Counted from the first letter of the stretch, positions 1 through 9,193 are shown. The stretch: 64,000 nt of DNA from Burkholderiales bacterium (GCA_017307855.1 JAFKGD010000007.1:310001-374000); one strand, 5' to 3'. Notes: a model not told the origin generated them from the letters alone. A program made the numbers and translations.

Positions 1-136
1 CTCGCCCGTTCAAGATCCGGCTTACCTGCGACTGACTGGCACCAACGGCAGACGCAATTTGCGCCTGGGAAATGCCGCGCTGTCTGCACGCCTCCCTAGC
101 GTTGAGCAACCTGGCGAGCGACGCTGTTTCGAGCAT
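1..136 (-). CDS. XRE-family helix-turn-helix regulator, 5' part only
   Basis: The reading frame starts at the ATG complementary to 134-136 and runs off the left edge after about 45 codons. The visible protein begins MLETASLARLLNAREACR and contains a clear Cro/CI-type helix-turn-helix, QIASAVGASQSQVSRIL, followed by NGR, the usual end of helix 4. No good ribosome-binding site precedes the ATG. It lies downstream of the TniQ gene in the same direction. A small regulator inside the Tn7-like element is plausible, but its target cannot be read from this fragment. Confidence 0.7.
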   Translation of the reverse strand, partial: MLETASLARLLNAREACRQRGISQAQIASAVGASQSQVSRILNGR

Positions 137-212
137 CCATAAAGCATAATCTAGCGCATATTTGCATGTCAACCATCATGCACAAAGACAGGAAAGCGGC
201 CGGGCTGCGCAA

Positions 213-1955
213 TCAGAGTAGCTCGCTCGGGGAAGTGGAAGTTGCGCGTCTTGTAAGGACGGTCTCGAGCGCTCGCTGCGTCAAGGGCAGCCGTTGTAGT
301 TGACCTAGTTTCGCCTTCAGCTCTGGAAGGACCTGGTACAACTGCCAGAGTCGCAACGTTGTTGCCCCGTTCTTCGACAGCGACAGCGCAGTCTGAAAGA
401 CACGTGCACTGAGCTCCAAATCACGGACATCCCAACGAACCGCTGGGCTCGCCCTGCGGGCACTTTCTTTCGGAGCAGGCGGAAGGTTGGCCCGAAGCCA
501 GGCGGTGTCGTTGCGATACAGCCACGCATAAGCGGCTGGCTCCAGTTTTCTCATCCACTTCAAGCCCTGATGTTCGCCACTTGCCAGAAGGGATAGCCAC
601 GTCGAACGTGCGCGCTCTCGGGATCTCGCTTTCCTAGCAGCGACCCATTGGGCGTGCAGCCCCACCTCGGTCATGAGGATGCGAGTGATGGTCCCACTCG
701 AAATGCTATACCGCTGAGCGAGTTCATTTCTGTCGTCGCCAAATTGAAGCGCCTGCAAGATTGAAAGCAGGCTTTCCGCCGTCAGCTTCTTCGACCTACG
801 CTTCGTGGAAATCCCAGAAGATGCTGCCCATGCCATGGCGGTCTTGACGTCCACTCCGTACTCACGCGCTGCTGATGTGGCAGACGCCCCTTCGCTCATG
901 AACGCCACCAGTCGAACGCGCACGTCCTCCTTATCAGTTGCCCCCTGACTGAGTTCCTTGTTCACCTCCGGCCAACAGTCCCTTTCGCTGGGATGCGCGA
1001 GTTCCGCTCGAAGATCATCCACGTCGTCAAACAGCCAGCTCGCGACGACCATCCATCGAAGCGGATGCGTTCCACTTCTCATCGGCCGCAGAAGTCGACC
1101 CAATTGTGATTTCGCCTCTTCAACGGAGCTCGGCAGAGCTGCTAGTTCCGGAATACGTCGAAGTGGTCGTACATGCTGAAGGAAGGAGCTTGCGGCATCT
1201 TCGAGCCGCAGCCTGCCCGATGTAAGAAGCCAGCCATTGGCCAGCATGCGGGATCTCACCGCGGCCTGGAAGCGATGCCGGCTCAACCAGCCATCCTCCG
1301 TTATGGACTCCACCAGATCGACGGTCATGGTTGCGAGCTTGAGTGCACTTGCTTGCATCCAGTCCGTTCTCAAAGCCTCAAGACTGTGTTGATCTTCCTC
1401 AGCAGGAAGATGCCACTGGAAACGAGCCACCCCGGTCGCTTTCAGCGCCGACTCCTGCACAGGAATCTTGTGCTCCGGGCACATCCAGACCCCGGGGTAT
1501 TGAAGATGGCCTCGCCAATAGACCCAACCACACTCCACGAGATCACGATGCCTGCACTGAGGGCAAGACTTGAGCGGGTGATGCGCACGAAACCGACTCG
1601 TCAGAAGCCCCAATCGATACTTCAGATGTGCCACGGAGGCGCTTCGCATCATGACAACTGCATCCTGCACTTCACCCGCGCCTCGAAACGGAGCGTAGAA
1701 CTTCAGCACAGTACGCTGTCTGGCAATCTCGTTCGCCGAACCAAGAAGCCCTTGCGTTCGATCCGCGAACACATCCAACGCGCAGGGAAAGTCATGTTGC
1801 GTCCCTCGCCTCGGTGAACCGAAAAGAATCTCCGTAGACTGGGATGAGTTCGAAAATCCCCAGAGGCGATGATGCCGACTGCAGAGGCTGAACAGGGTCT
1901 CGCCCGTCAACCAAGGAAGAACCGCAGAATTGAATGGCAGAAGCTCCATGGCCAT
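213..1955 (-). CDS. TniQ/TnsD-family transposition targeting protein
   Basis: 580 residues, slightly longer than Tn7 TnsD. The N-terminus has the TniQ hallmark LPWLTGETLFSLCSRHHRLWG-type motif (about residues 13-33) and a zinc-finger-like CPQC (131-134), C142, CPEH (159-162) block with the family pattern YWRGHLQYPGVWMCPEH. The C-terminal half has two helix-turn-helix-like stretches (about 350-380 and 395-440). TnsD-type proteins bind the 3' end of glmS and recruit TnsABC. Finding one next to a Tn7-like end in glmS fits that role. It points away from glmS, as tns genes do in Tn7, but no tnsABC lies between it and the right end. A second in-frame ATG at 1949 could be the real start. Whether it still acts, or belongs to a remnant, is unknown. 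Confidence 0.8.
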   Translation of the reverse strand: MAMELLPFNSAVLPWLTGETLFSLCSRHHRLWGFSNSSQSTEILFGSPRRGTQHDFPCALDVFADRTQGLLGSANEIARQRTVLKFYAPFRGAGEVQDAVVMMRSASVAHLKYRLGLLTSRFRAHHPLKSCPQCRHRDLVECGWVYWRGHLQYPGVWMCPEHKIPVQESALKATGVARFQWHLPAEEDQHSLEALRTDWMQASALKLATMTVDLVESITEDGWLSRHRFQAAVRSRMLANGWLLTSGRLRLEDAASSFLQHVRPLRRIPELAALPSSVEEAKSQLGRLLRPMRSGTHPLRWMVVASWLFDDVDDLRAELAHPSERDCWPEVNKELSQGATDKEDVRVRLVAFMSEGASATSAAREYGVDVKTAMAWAASSGISTKRRSKKLTAESLLSILQALQFGDDRNELAQRYSISSGTITRILMTEVGLHAQWVAARKARSRERARSTWLSLLASGEHQGLKWMRKLEPAAYAWLYRNDTAWLRANLPPAPKESARRASPAVRWDVRDLELSARVFQTALSLSKNGATTLRLWQLYQVLPELKAKLGQLQRLPLTQRALETVLTRRATSTSPSELL

Positions 1956-2358
1956 AGCAGCTCAGGTCGACGATCCGTCGCCAGGGAGGGGCATGGGAGC
2001 AAGAGCCATGCGCGCGCCCTATGTTCCTATGGATCTCATCCCATATCAAGGAGGTCGCAGCGCGAGTTGTTGAGCATCGGCCGCTCGAGACTGGGTGCAG
2101 CCACCTGCGCTTCGAGGCCGAAAGGCCGTAGTTGACCAAAACGGGTCGTCAGTAACACCAAACAGACCGCTGAAAAATTGGTCACAACGCCGCGAAACAA
2201 CCCCTGATTTCGTGCTCGAACGAACGGAGAAACCTCTCGCGATTCGTCCGAGCAGTGCACTGCCGTGCAGTGTTTCAAAACGTTAGACTGGTGGTGAACG
2301 GCGCATCAAGTCGCCGCTGCAAGGGAATTCCATCAAATCAAGCGATCAGGGGGATGAC
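1956..2358. other. Intergenic region between TniQ gene and nuclease operon
   Basis: 403 bp separating two divergent transcription units. No open frame here shows recognisable protein features. I looked for a tnsC remnant upstream of the TniQ gene and saw none. The operon-proximal part holds an overlapping inverted repeat (2252-2272) and a strong Shine-Dalgarno sequence (AGGGGG) just before the TTG start at 2359, so the promoter of the four-gene operon should be here. Confidence 0.5.
2252..2272. promoter_or_regulatory. Candidate operator: overlapping GCAGTG/CACTGC inverted repeats
   Basis: GCAGTG-CACTGC-CGT-GCAGTG: three half-sites that form two overlapping perfect inverted repeats about 90 bp upstream of the operon start. 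The symmetry suits a dimeric repressor, for example the XRE-type protein at the left edge. That assignment is inference only. Confidence 0.3.
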
Positions 2359-3483
2359 TTGATCTCATTTTTGCATACGGCCGACTGGCAGATCGGTCGA
2401 GTGTTCGCGCAGTTTGAGACCGACGACGCGGCCGCTCTATTTGAGGCACGATTCGCTGCCGTGGAGCGCCTGGCCAGTATCGCGGCCGATAGAGGCGTGG
2501 ACGCAGTGCTGGTCGCTGGCGACGTGTTTGACGCCCAGACGGTGGCCGAGAAGACTATTCGGCGGCTGTTCAACGCCATGCAAGGCTTTACCGGGACCTG
2601 GGTCCTGATCCCGGGTAATCACGATGCTGCGCTGGCGGAGTCGGTGTGGAACCGGGCACATCGCTTGGGGGCAATCCCCGACAACGTCATCGTGTGCCTA
2701 GAGCCAAGGCCCTTTGTGGTGGCAGGCAAGTTCACATTGCTGCCGGCACCGCTGACCCAGCGCCATACCTATGCCGACCTCACCGAATGGTTCGCGACGC
2801 ACGTTCCATCGGACGACCTGCCGCGAGTCGGTCTGGCGCACGGCAGTGTGCAGGGCATCCTACCCGCAGACGTGGACTCGACCAATCCGATCGCGGCGGG
2901 CCGGGCGCAGAGCGCGGGACTGGCTTACCTGGGGCTAGGAGACTGGCACGGCACCAAGCAGGTGGATAGCAAGACCTGGTACGCCGGCACGCCGGAATCG
3001 GACCGCTTTAAAGCCAACGAGTCGGGTCAGGCACTGCTCGTGGCCATAGAGTCGACGTCACTCGAGCCTATTGTCACAGCGGTACCCACCGGAAAATTCA
3101 ACTGGCGTCAGCTCGAGCAGCATATGGCCGTCGATTCAGACGTCGACGAAGTGGTGCAAGCGTTAGACGGAGTGAGTGGCAATGATGTCCTTCACTTGCG
3201 CCTGTCCGGCACCTGCAATCTGGCGGGACACCGCAAGCTGACGGCCGCGCTCGGGGCGGCGCGCGCCAAGGCGCGGGCCATCCTGTGGAACGCTGAGGCG
3301 CTCAGGCTCGAGCCAACCGAGGAAGATATTCAAACGCTGCGTGCCGACGGCTTTGTGGGCGAGGCCCTGCAGGAGCTGCGCGAGCAGCAAGCCAGCGCAG
3401 AGCCCGAACTGGCGCGTGACGCGCTGCTAGCGCTGGCGCGGATCCTGGACGACCAAGCACCAGCGAAAGGAGCCTGCGCATGA
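2359..3483 (+). CDS. SbcD/Mre11-like metallophosphoesterase (nuclease subunit)
   Basis: 374 residues with the calcineurin-type phosphoesterase motifs in order: HTADWQIG (D9), GD (54-55), GNHD (86-89), H161 in AHGS and GDWH (194-197). This matches the Mre11/SbcD exonuclease family, which cleaves DNA ends together with an SbcC/Rad50 ATPase. Two metal-ligand positions differ from canonical SbcD: DxH is DWQ (Q11) and GHxH is GDWH (D195). The start is TTG, chosen because AGGGGG sits 5 bp upstream and the conserved HTAD motif follows at once. The stop overlaps the start of the ATPase gene (ATGA), so the two are translationally coupled. It is the first gene of the four-gene operon. An orthodox SbcD should be shorter on accessory motifs and have both histidines, so this is a divergent subfamily. 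Confidence 0.88.
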   Translation: MISFLHTADWQIGRVFAQFETDDAAALFEARFAAVERLASIAADRGVDAVLVAGDVFDAQTVAEKTIRRLFNAMQGFTGTWVLIPGNHDAALAESVWNRAHRLGAIPDNVIVCLEPRPFVVAGKFTLLPAPLTQRHTYADLTEWFATHVPSDDLPRVGLAHGSVQGILPADVDSTNPIAAGRAQSAGLAYLGLGDWHGTKQVDSKTWYAGTPESDRFKANESGQALLVAIESTSLEPIVTAVPTGKFNWRQLEQHMAVDSDVDEVVQALDGVSGNDVLHLRLSGTCNLAGHRKLTAALGAARAKARAILWNAEALRLEPTEEDIQTLRADGFVGEALQELREQQASAEPELARDALLALARILDDQAPAKGACA

Positions 3484-6155
3484 AGCTCAAGCGGGTGCGA
3501 ATCGAGAATTTCAAGCGCTTTCGGGCCCCGCTGGAGTTGTGCGACTTCGCTGACGGACTGAACCTGTTCGTCGCCCCGAACGAGTCGGGGAAGTCCACCG
3601 TAGCCGAAGCCATCCGGGCCGCGTTTTTCGAGCGGCACAAGTCGAGCGCGATCAGTGGCTTGCGTCCGTGGAGCGACAGCTCCGCCACGCCGTCTGTGGA
3701 GATCGCTTTCGCACTCGGCGGGAAACCCGCTCGGCTGAGCAAGGCGTTTCTGGGCAAGAAGCGATGCCAGCTCATCATCGATGGCAAGACGCTGGAAGGA
3801 GCAGAGGCCGAGGATCACCTGGGAGAGCTGCTGGGCTTCAGCTTCGCCGGAAAGGGCGCCAGCTCGCCCGAGCACATGGGTATCCCCGGGTTGCTCTGGA
3901 TTAAGCAGGGCACGTCGCATGAAATTGCCAAGGTCGTCGGGTTCGCAAGCGATCATCTGCGCAACGCGATGGGGGACTCCCTTGGCGAACTCGCGGCCAC
4001 AAGCGGCGATGAGGTCATCAAGGCGGTTGAGACCGAGCGCAATCAGCTGCTGACGCCGTCCACCGAGGCACCGCGCGGTGCATACGGGGAAGCGATCAAG
4101 CGCCGCACAGCGCTGCTCGAAGAGCTGCAGTTATTGCGCGTGGAGATTAACGCGTACCGAATCGCCGTGGACCGGCTGGCGGCATTGCGTCTTGATCATG
4201 GGCAAGACGGCGAGGCTCGGCCCTGGCTGACCCTGCGCGCGCAACTTGAGCAAGCGCAGGTCAAGCTGGCCGACGCGTTGGGGCTTGCCCAGCGGAGGAC
4301 CGCGCAAGAGTTGCTGCTCAAGCAGGCTTCGGCGCAGGTTGACGCCCAGCGCCAACAACTGCAGCTCATGGCACGCGACGACGACGCGGTGAAGCTGCGC
4401 GAGGAGAAGCTGGAGGCGGCGCAGGACAAGCTGGCGCAGGCCAACGGTCAGCTCCAGGCCTGGGAGCCGCGCCATGCGCAGGCTGAACACGCGAGCATGA
4501 GGGCGCGCGACCGACTGGCAGCGGCGCGCCAAGTGGCGACCTGGCAGGCCCAGGAGAAGGCGGTGACCGAGCTCGCGGCCCAAGTACAAGCCCTGAGCCG
4601 GAGTCACCGCCAAGCGCAGCTCAAGCAGGAAGAGCTAACAAGCTTGCAGGCCGAGACGCTGTCGCTCGCCATGCCCGGCGCGGAGCTCAAGCGCCTGCGC
4701 GAAGTCACGGAGAGCCTGCGCACCGCGCAGGCTCGGTTGGATGCGGTATCAACCGCGCTGGAGTTCCGCCTCCAGCCCAGCGCGAAGGTGCAGGTCGCCG
4801 GTGTCCAGGTGAATGCCACCGACCGCCTCACCGTGGTGGAGCGCACGGGCATCGACATTGAGGGGGTGGGGCGCATCACGGTGCTGCCGGGCGGTGAGGG
4901 CCTTCAAAGCCTGATTGCGGATCGTGATCAACAGCGCAAAGTCCTGGCGGAGCTGCTCCAGCGCCTGGGTGTGGCGAACTTGGCGGCTGCGGAAGAGCGT
5001 GAGCGCCAGCACGTGCAGCGCGCGGCGGAGGCCAAGGCGGCGAAATCCGTCTTGGAGGCCCACGCTCCGAAGGGGGTGGCCGCCTTGGCGGTGGACATAG
5101 CGGCGCTGTCGACCAAGCTGACGGAGGCGAAGCAAGCACTGCAGAACTTGACGGAACCTGTCGGGGCTGAAACTGCCGGCGTATCCGTGTCGCAAGCGGA
5201 ATCGGATGAATCCACGGCGAAGGTCATACTGGAAGATGCGACGTCCCAGCTGAACGACTCCAAGCTCGCGGTGAGCGAAGCGATGGCCCTGCTCAGCGTC
5301 GCGAGCGAAGAGCTGGCAGCGGCCCAGGCGACACTGGCCGACCCACTTCGCGCCAAAAGGAAAGCGGACGCCAGCCATGCCCTGACCGATGCCCTTGCGA
5401 ACGAGACCACGGCGCGGGCAGGTGTGGAAGCACTCGCCGAGCAACTGCGCACGCTCAACGTTGCACTTCTGCAGCAGGACGTCGAGCGGTTTGAGCGGAG
5501 CGCCAAGCAGCTTGAGAGCGCGTACGCCCAACGCGGGAGCGACATCATCCGGTTGGAGGCGGACCTGGAGGCCAAGGGCGCCTTGGGGCTGGAAGAGGCC
5601 GCCGCGGACAAACAGCGCGAGCTCGACCACATGGAGAGACGGTGCACCGAGCTCGAACGCCGGGCCAAGGCGCTGAGCCATCTTCTCAAGCTGCTCACAG
5701 AGAAGCGCGCCGCGCTGGCACGACGCCTGCGCGCGCCACTTCAGCGACACCTGAACCACTACCTACAGATCCTGTTCCCGGGCGCGGGCATCGAGGTGAG
5801 TGATGACCTATCACCGGGACGCATCACCCGAGTCGGCACCAACGGCGCGGAGACCGGTGATTTCGAGGAACTCAGCGTCGGGGCACGGGAGCAGATGGGT
5901 GTCGTCGCGCGGCTGGCCTACGCGGACCTTCTGCAAGAGGCTGGCAAGCCCACGTTGCTCATCCTAGACGACGCCCTGGTTCACACCGACAAAGATCGAC
6001 TGGGCCAGATGAAGCGGGTGCTCTACGACGCCGCTCAAAGACATCAGATCCTGGTGTTTAGCTGCCACCCGCACGCCTGGCAGGACCTTGGCGTTGCCGC
6101 ACGCGAGCTATCTCATGCGCCTGGCTACGGCGGCGGCGAACCCTCTACGCCGTGA
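3480..6155 (+). CDS. SbcC/Rad50-like coiled-coil ATPase without zinc hook
   Basis: 891 residues. The Walker A is APNESGKST (32-40), with Ala in the usual first Gly position. The ABC signature is ELSVGAREQ near 797-805 and Walker B is LLILDD (826-831). Long heptad-rich coiled coils lie between. A Rad50/SbcC zinc hook (CxxC) is absent: only isolated cysteines occur. Instead the middle (about 423-480) is a beta-rich, glycine-containing stretch. Rad50-family ATPases tether and gate the Mre11 nuclease. Coupled by a 4-bp overlap to the SbcD-like gene, it should form the same complex. A GTG-start nuclease gene follows after 36 bp. Confidence 0.88.
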   Translation: MKLKRVRIENFKRFRAPLELCDFADGLNLFVAPNESGKSTVAEAIRAAFFERHKSSAISGLRPWSDSSATPSVEIAFALGGKPARLSKAFLGKKRCQLIIDGKTLEGAEAEDHLGELLGFSFAGKGASSPEHMGIPGLLWIKQGTSHEIAKVVGFASDHLRNAMGDSLGELAATSGDEVIKAVETERNQLLTPSTEAPRGAYGEAIKRRTALLEELQLLRVEINAYRIAVDRLAALRLDHGQDGEARPWLTLRAQLEQAQVKLADALGLAQRRTAQELLLKQASAQVDAQRQQLQLMARDDDAVKLREEKLEAAQDKLAQANGQLQAWEPRHAQAEHASMRARDRLAAARQVATWQAQEKAVTELAAQVQALSRSHRQAQLKQEELTSLQAETLSLAMPGAELKRLREVTESLRTAQARLDAVSTALEFRLQPSAKVQVAGVQVNATDRLTVVERTGIDIEGVGRITVLPGGEGLQSLIADRDQQRKVLAELLQRLGVANLAAAEERERQHVQRAAEAKAAKSVLEAHAPKGVAALAVDIAALSTKLTEAKQALQNLTEPVGAETAGVSVSQAESDESTAKVILEDATSQLNDSKLAVSEAMALLSVASEELAAAQATLADPLRAKRKADASHALTDALANETTARAGVEALAEQLRTLNVALLQQDVERFERSAKQLESAYAQRGSDIIRLEADLEAKGALGLEEAAADKQRELDHMERRCTELERRAKALSHLLKLLTEKRAALARRLRAPLQRHLNHYLQILFPGAGIEVSDDLSPGRITRVGTNGAETGDFEELSVGAREQMGVVARLAYADLLQEAGKPTLLILDDALVHTDKDRLGQMKRVLYDAAQRHQILVFSCHPHAWQDLGVAARELSHAPGYGGGEPSTP

Positions 6156-6191
6156 GGCCGACCGCCGTTGAGCATCACCCGAGGATAGACA

Positions 6192-7427
6192 GTGAAAGAC
6201 CGCAGCGCGATCGCGACGATCAAAGGCTACTTCTACCAGTTCGACCAGACGATCGTGAGTCTGCTCGAGGCGTCCCCTCATGGCAGCGTGACGGTCGAAG
6301 GCGTGGAGGACATAGACCTGGATGATCCGGGTGAGAGCGCCTTCGTGCAGTGCAAGTACTACGAAGGCACGGAGTACAACCACTCGGTGATTAAGGACGC
6401 GGTCGTGCACATGCTGCGGCATTTCCATGCCGCGGGCTGCTCCAGAGACCAAATGTTCCGGTACCGGCTTCACGGCTATTACCAAAGCGGGCAGCACAAG
6501 CTCACGCTTCCCCTGACGGGCGACTTCGTGAAGGAACACTTTCTTACCTTCACGAAGGAAAAGAAGGTCCACAAAGTGCACGAAGAACTGGTGCTCACCG
6601 ACGAACAGCTGGCCGACTTTCTCGCGCTGCTGGACATCAACGTGAGCGCGCCGTCCTATGACGCTCAGAAGGAGACGTTGATCAAACTGATGGTGCGCGA
6701 GATCTCCGGGTGCAACAGCGATGATGCGCGGATCTTCTTCTATCCGATGGCGATCAACGTCGTTCAGGGACTCGCAATCGAAGCGGACGTGGCGCAGCGA
6801 AAGGTAACCAAGGCGCAGTTCTTGAAGGCAATCAACCGCAAGGAGGTGGTCTTCAACGCCTGGCTGAGGGATTACATGGGGCGCGAGTACTTCGCGAGGA
6901 TGGTCCGTCGAAAGTACTTCTCTCATCGCACGACTAAGCTGCCCCAGGCTTCGAGATTCTTCGTGATCGAGATGGGCGAAGAGTTCGAAGTGGCCAAGGC
7001 CAGTCGCATGCTCGCCGGGCTTGGGCGGAAGTTCTCGCACACGGAGCATATGCGGACGCCTGCTACCGATCGGTTTTGCCCCTACGTGCTGCTGCGAGGC
7101 CTGACGCCCGAACAGTTGGTTGAGCTCAAGGAGAGCCTTTGGAGGCAGGGCGTGGCCTTCATTGACGGCTATCCCTTCCACGGTTCGGCTTTCTCACCCG
7201 AGATGCTGGCGGAGCGCCCCACCAAAGAAAGACTCTGGACGCTCAAATTCGTCCCCGATGAGCACGAGCTAGCGCCGACCATGGCTGCCTGCAAAGGCTC
7301 GCTCGTCGAGGTCTACGACTTTCACCAAGGCTCGCCGTTGGACTCAGCCCTCCTGCCCAAGGGCACAGGGCTCCATTCGATCAAGAGTGACAGTGCCTAT
7401 CTGCTTCAGGAGGTCATGCAGGCATGA
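6192..7427 (+). CDS. Cap4/DUF4297-like PD-(D/E)XK endonuclease
   Basis: 411 residues. The N-terminus (about 1-120) carries a restriction-endonuclease-like core: GYFYQFDQT, then E36 and E39-D40 in VTVEGVEDID, then Q53-x-K55 in FVQCKYYEG. This Q-x-K layout is typical of the Cap4/DUF4297 dsDNA nuclease domain. The rest (120-411) I do not recognise; it may be a substrate- or HerA-binding region. The start is GTG with GAGGA six bases upstream. Its stop overlaps the HerA ATG by 4 bp, so nuclease and HerA are coupled, as in reported DUF4297-HerA antiphage pairs. The nuclease assignment rests on motif reading and not on a profile search. Confidence 0.7.
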   Translation: MKDRSAIATIKGYFYQFDQTIVSLLEASPHGSVTVEGVEDIDLDDPGESAFVQCKYYEGTEYNHSVIKDAVVHMLRHFHAAGCSRDQMFRYRLHGYYQSGQHKLTLPLTGDFVKEHFLTFTKEKKVHKVHEELVLTDEQLADFLALLDINVSAPSYDAQKETLIKLMVREISGCNSDDARIFFYPMAINVVQGLAIEADVAQRKVTKAQFLKAINRKEVVFNAWLRDYMGREYFARMVRRKYFSHRTTKLPQASRFFVIEMGEEFEVAKASRMLAGLGRKFSHTEHMRTPATDRFCPYVLLRGLTPEQLVELKESLWRQGVAFIDGYPFHGSAFSPEMLAERPTKERLWTLKFVPDEHELAPTMAACKGSLVEVYDFHQGSPLDSALLPKGTGLHSIKSDSAYLLQEVMQA

Positions 7428-9193
7428 ACGATTCCAATGACATCAAGGCCGAAGTGATTGCTGTCTTCCCGGACAAGGTGAAGATCTCGGTTGGCAACAT
7501 CTCGGCATTCGCAAACGATAAGAGCCTCAAGGTGGGCTCATATCTGCGCATCACCGATATCGAAGAATGCGCGCTCATCGCGATCATCGAGAACTTCTGC
7601 ATCGAAGTAACTGCCAGCGGCGAGCGTCGTCACCTCATCGAGGCCTTGCCGCTGGGAATCATCGCTGACGGCAAGTTCATTCGTGGCGGCGATACGCTGA
7701 CCATCCCTCCCACTGGCGTGGCGCCGGCGACGGACGAAGACATCAAGAAAATCTTCGAGGATTCGATTGAGCCGGCAAAGAAGTTCGCATTCAGCGCGCT
7801 GGTGTCCAACGAGAAGATCTCCGTCCCCGTCGACGGGGACCGGTTCTTCAACAAGCATCTTGCCGTCGTGGGTTCCACTGGCGCGGGCAAGTCGCACACC
7901 ATCGCCAAGATCATCCAGACCGCAGTGCGCGCGAAAGACGGCGATTACTCGCTGAACAACTCCCACGTCGTCATCTTCGACATCCACTCCGAGTACCGGA
8001 CGGCATTCCCCGACGCGAACTTCCTGGATGCCAGCACACTGACCTTGCCTTACTGGCTGCTCAACAGCGAAGAACTGGAGGAGGTGCTTCTGGATACGGG
8101 CGAGCGCGACAACTACAACCAATCGGCAGTGTTTCGCCATTTGGTCACGGAGAACAAGAAGCGCCACAACAAGTGCGCGAAGAACGTCTTCTACGACAGT
8201 CCTCTCAAGTTCGACATCCATGAAGTGCTGAACGCGCTGTACAACATCAAGAACGAAACCGTGAACTCGAAGAACGAGGCGCGGTACATGGTGAACGACG
8301 GCAGCTACGCGTTGCTGACTGAGGGCAAGACTGATAGTGGCCATGGGCTGCTGCTCACGGCGGATCAGCGCTTGGATCTTTACTTTTCTAAGCGACTCGA
8401 TTTTCATCCGACCAAGTCGCAAAGCATCACGGGCGGGAGCTACGCTGACAAGACACTGGACAAGTTCTTCACGCGGTTCGAGGGCAAGGTCGAGCAGGAC
8501 CGCCTGCAGTTCCTCTTCGGTCCGGCTGCGGATACAGCCACGCTGGAAGGTACTCTGATGAGCCTGATCGGCTACGGCGATACGAAGTCCAACGTCACGA
8601 TCGTCGACTTGAGCGGCGTTCCGTTTGAGGTCCTGAGCATCACCGTGTCACTGATCTCGCGGATCCTTTTCGAATATGGATATCACTACAAAGTGATGCG
8701 CACGGCGGCGAAAGAGCAGTTCAATACCGACGCGCCGCTCCTGCTCGTTTATGAGGAGGCTCACAAGTACGTGCCCAACAGCGACCTGGTACGTTTTCGC
8801 GCTTCCAAGCTCTCGATCGAGCGCATTGCAAAGGAAGGGCGCAAGTACGGCGTCACGCTGCTTCTGTCGAGTCAGCGGCCGTCAGAAATCTCCGAGACGA
8901 TCTTCTCCCAGTGCAGCAATTTCCTGGCGATGCGCTTGACCAACCCGAGCGACCAGAGTTACGTCGCCCGCCTGTTGCCTGACACCCTCGGTAACCTGTG
9001 CGACAAGTTGCCGACCCTGGGTGCAGGCGAGGCGCTTCTGATCGGTGAGTCGGTGGTGATGCCATCGTTGGTCCAGGTGCAGCGCTGCGATCCTCCACCC
9101 TCGTCGACAGATATTCCGTACTACCAGCTCTGGAAGGAAGAGTGGAAGCAACTCAACTTCGAGGGGATCAAAAAGTCGTGGCTCAAGGAATAG
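7424..9193 (+). CDS. HerA-like hexameric DNA translocase ATPase
   Basis: 589 residues. It has an N-terminal HerA/FtsK-type beta-barrel (1-100), Walker A GSTGAGKS (150-157), Walker B LLLVYEEAH (439-447) and a downstream RIAKEGRKYG...LLSSQRPSEIS segment that carries the conserved arginine and sensor region of HerA/DUF87 ATPases. In archaea HerA forms a hexameric ring that drives NurA. In bacteria HerA homologues pair with DUF4297 or Sir2 effectors in antiphage systems. Here it is the last gene of the SbcD-SbcC-nuclease operon and overlaps the nuclease gene by 4 bp, which predicts a nuclease-HerA complex. Confidence 0.88.
   Translation: MNDSNDIKAEVIAVFPDKVKISVGNISAFANDKSLKVGSYLRITDIEECALIAIIENFCIEVTASGERRHLIEALPLGIIADGKFIRGGDTLTIPPTGVAPATDEDIKKIFEDSIEPAKKFAFSALVSNEKISVPVDGDRFFNKHLAVVGSTGAGKSHTIAKIIQTAVRAKDGDYSLNNSHVVIFDIHSEYRTAFPDANFLDASTLTLPYWLLNSEELEEVLLDTGERDNYNQSAVFRHLVTENKKRHNKCAKNVFYDSPLKFDIHEVLNALYNIKNETVNSKNEARYMVNDGSYALLTEGKTDSGHGLLLTADQRLDLYFSKRLDFHPTKSQSITGGSYADKTLDKFFTRFEGKVEQDRLQFLFGPAADTATLEGTLMSLIGYGDTKSNVTIVDLSGVPFEVLSITVSLISRILFEYGYHYKVMRTAAKEQFNTDAPLLLVYEEAHKYVPNSDLVRFRASKLSIERIAKEGRKYGVTLLLSSQRPSEISETIFSQCSNFLAMRLTNPSDQSYVARLLPDTLGNLCDKLPTLGAGEALLIGESVVMPSLVQVQRCDPPPSSTDIPYYQLWKEEWKQLNFEGIKKSWLKE

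Noticed and set aside
1792-2139. tnsC-like gene upstream of the TniQ gene
   Set aside because: The only open frame there (minus strand) has no Walker A or B motif and overlaps the TniQ gene in another frame.
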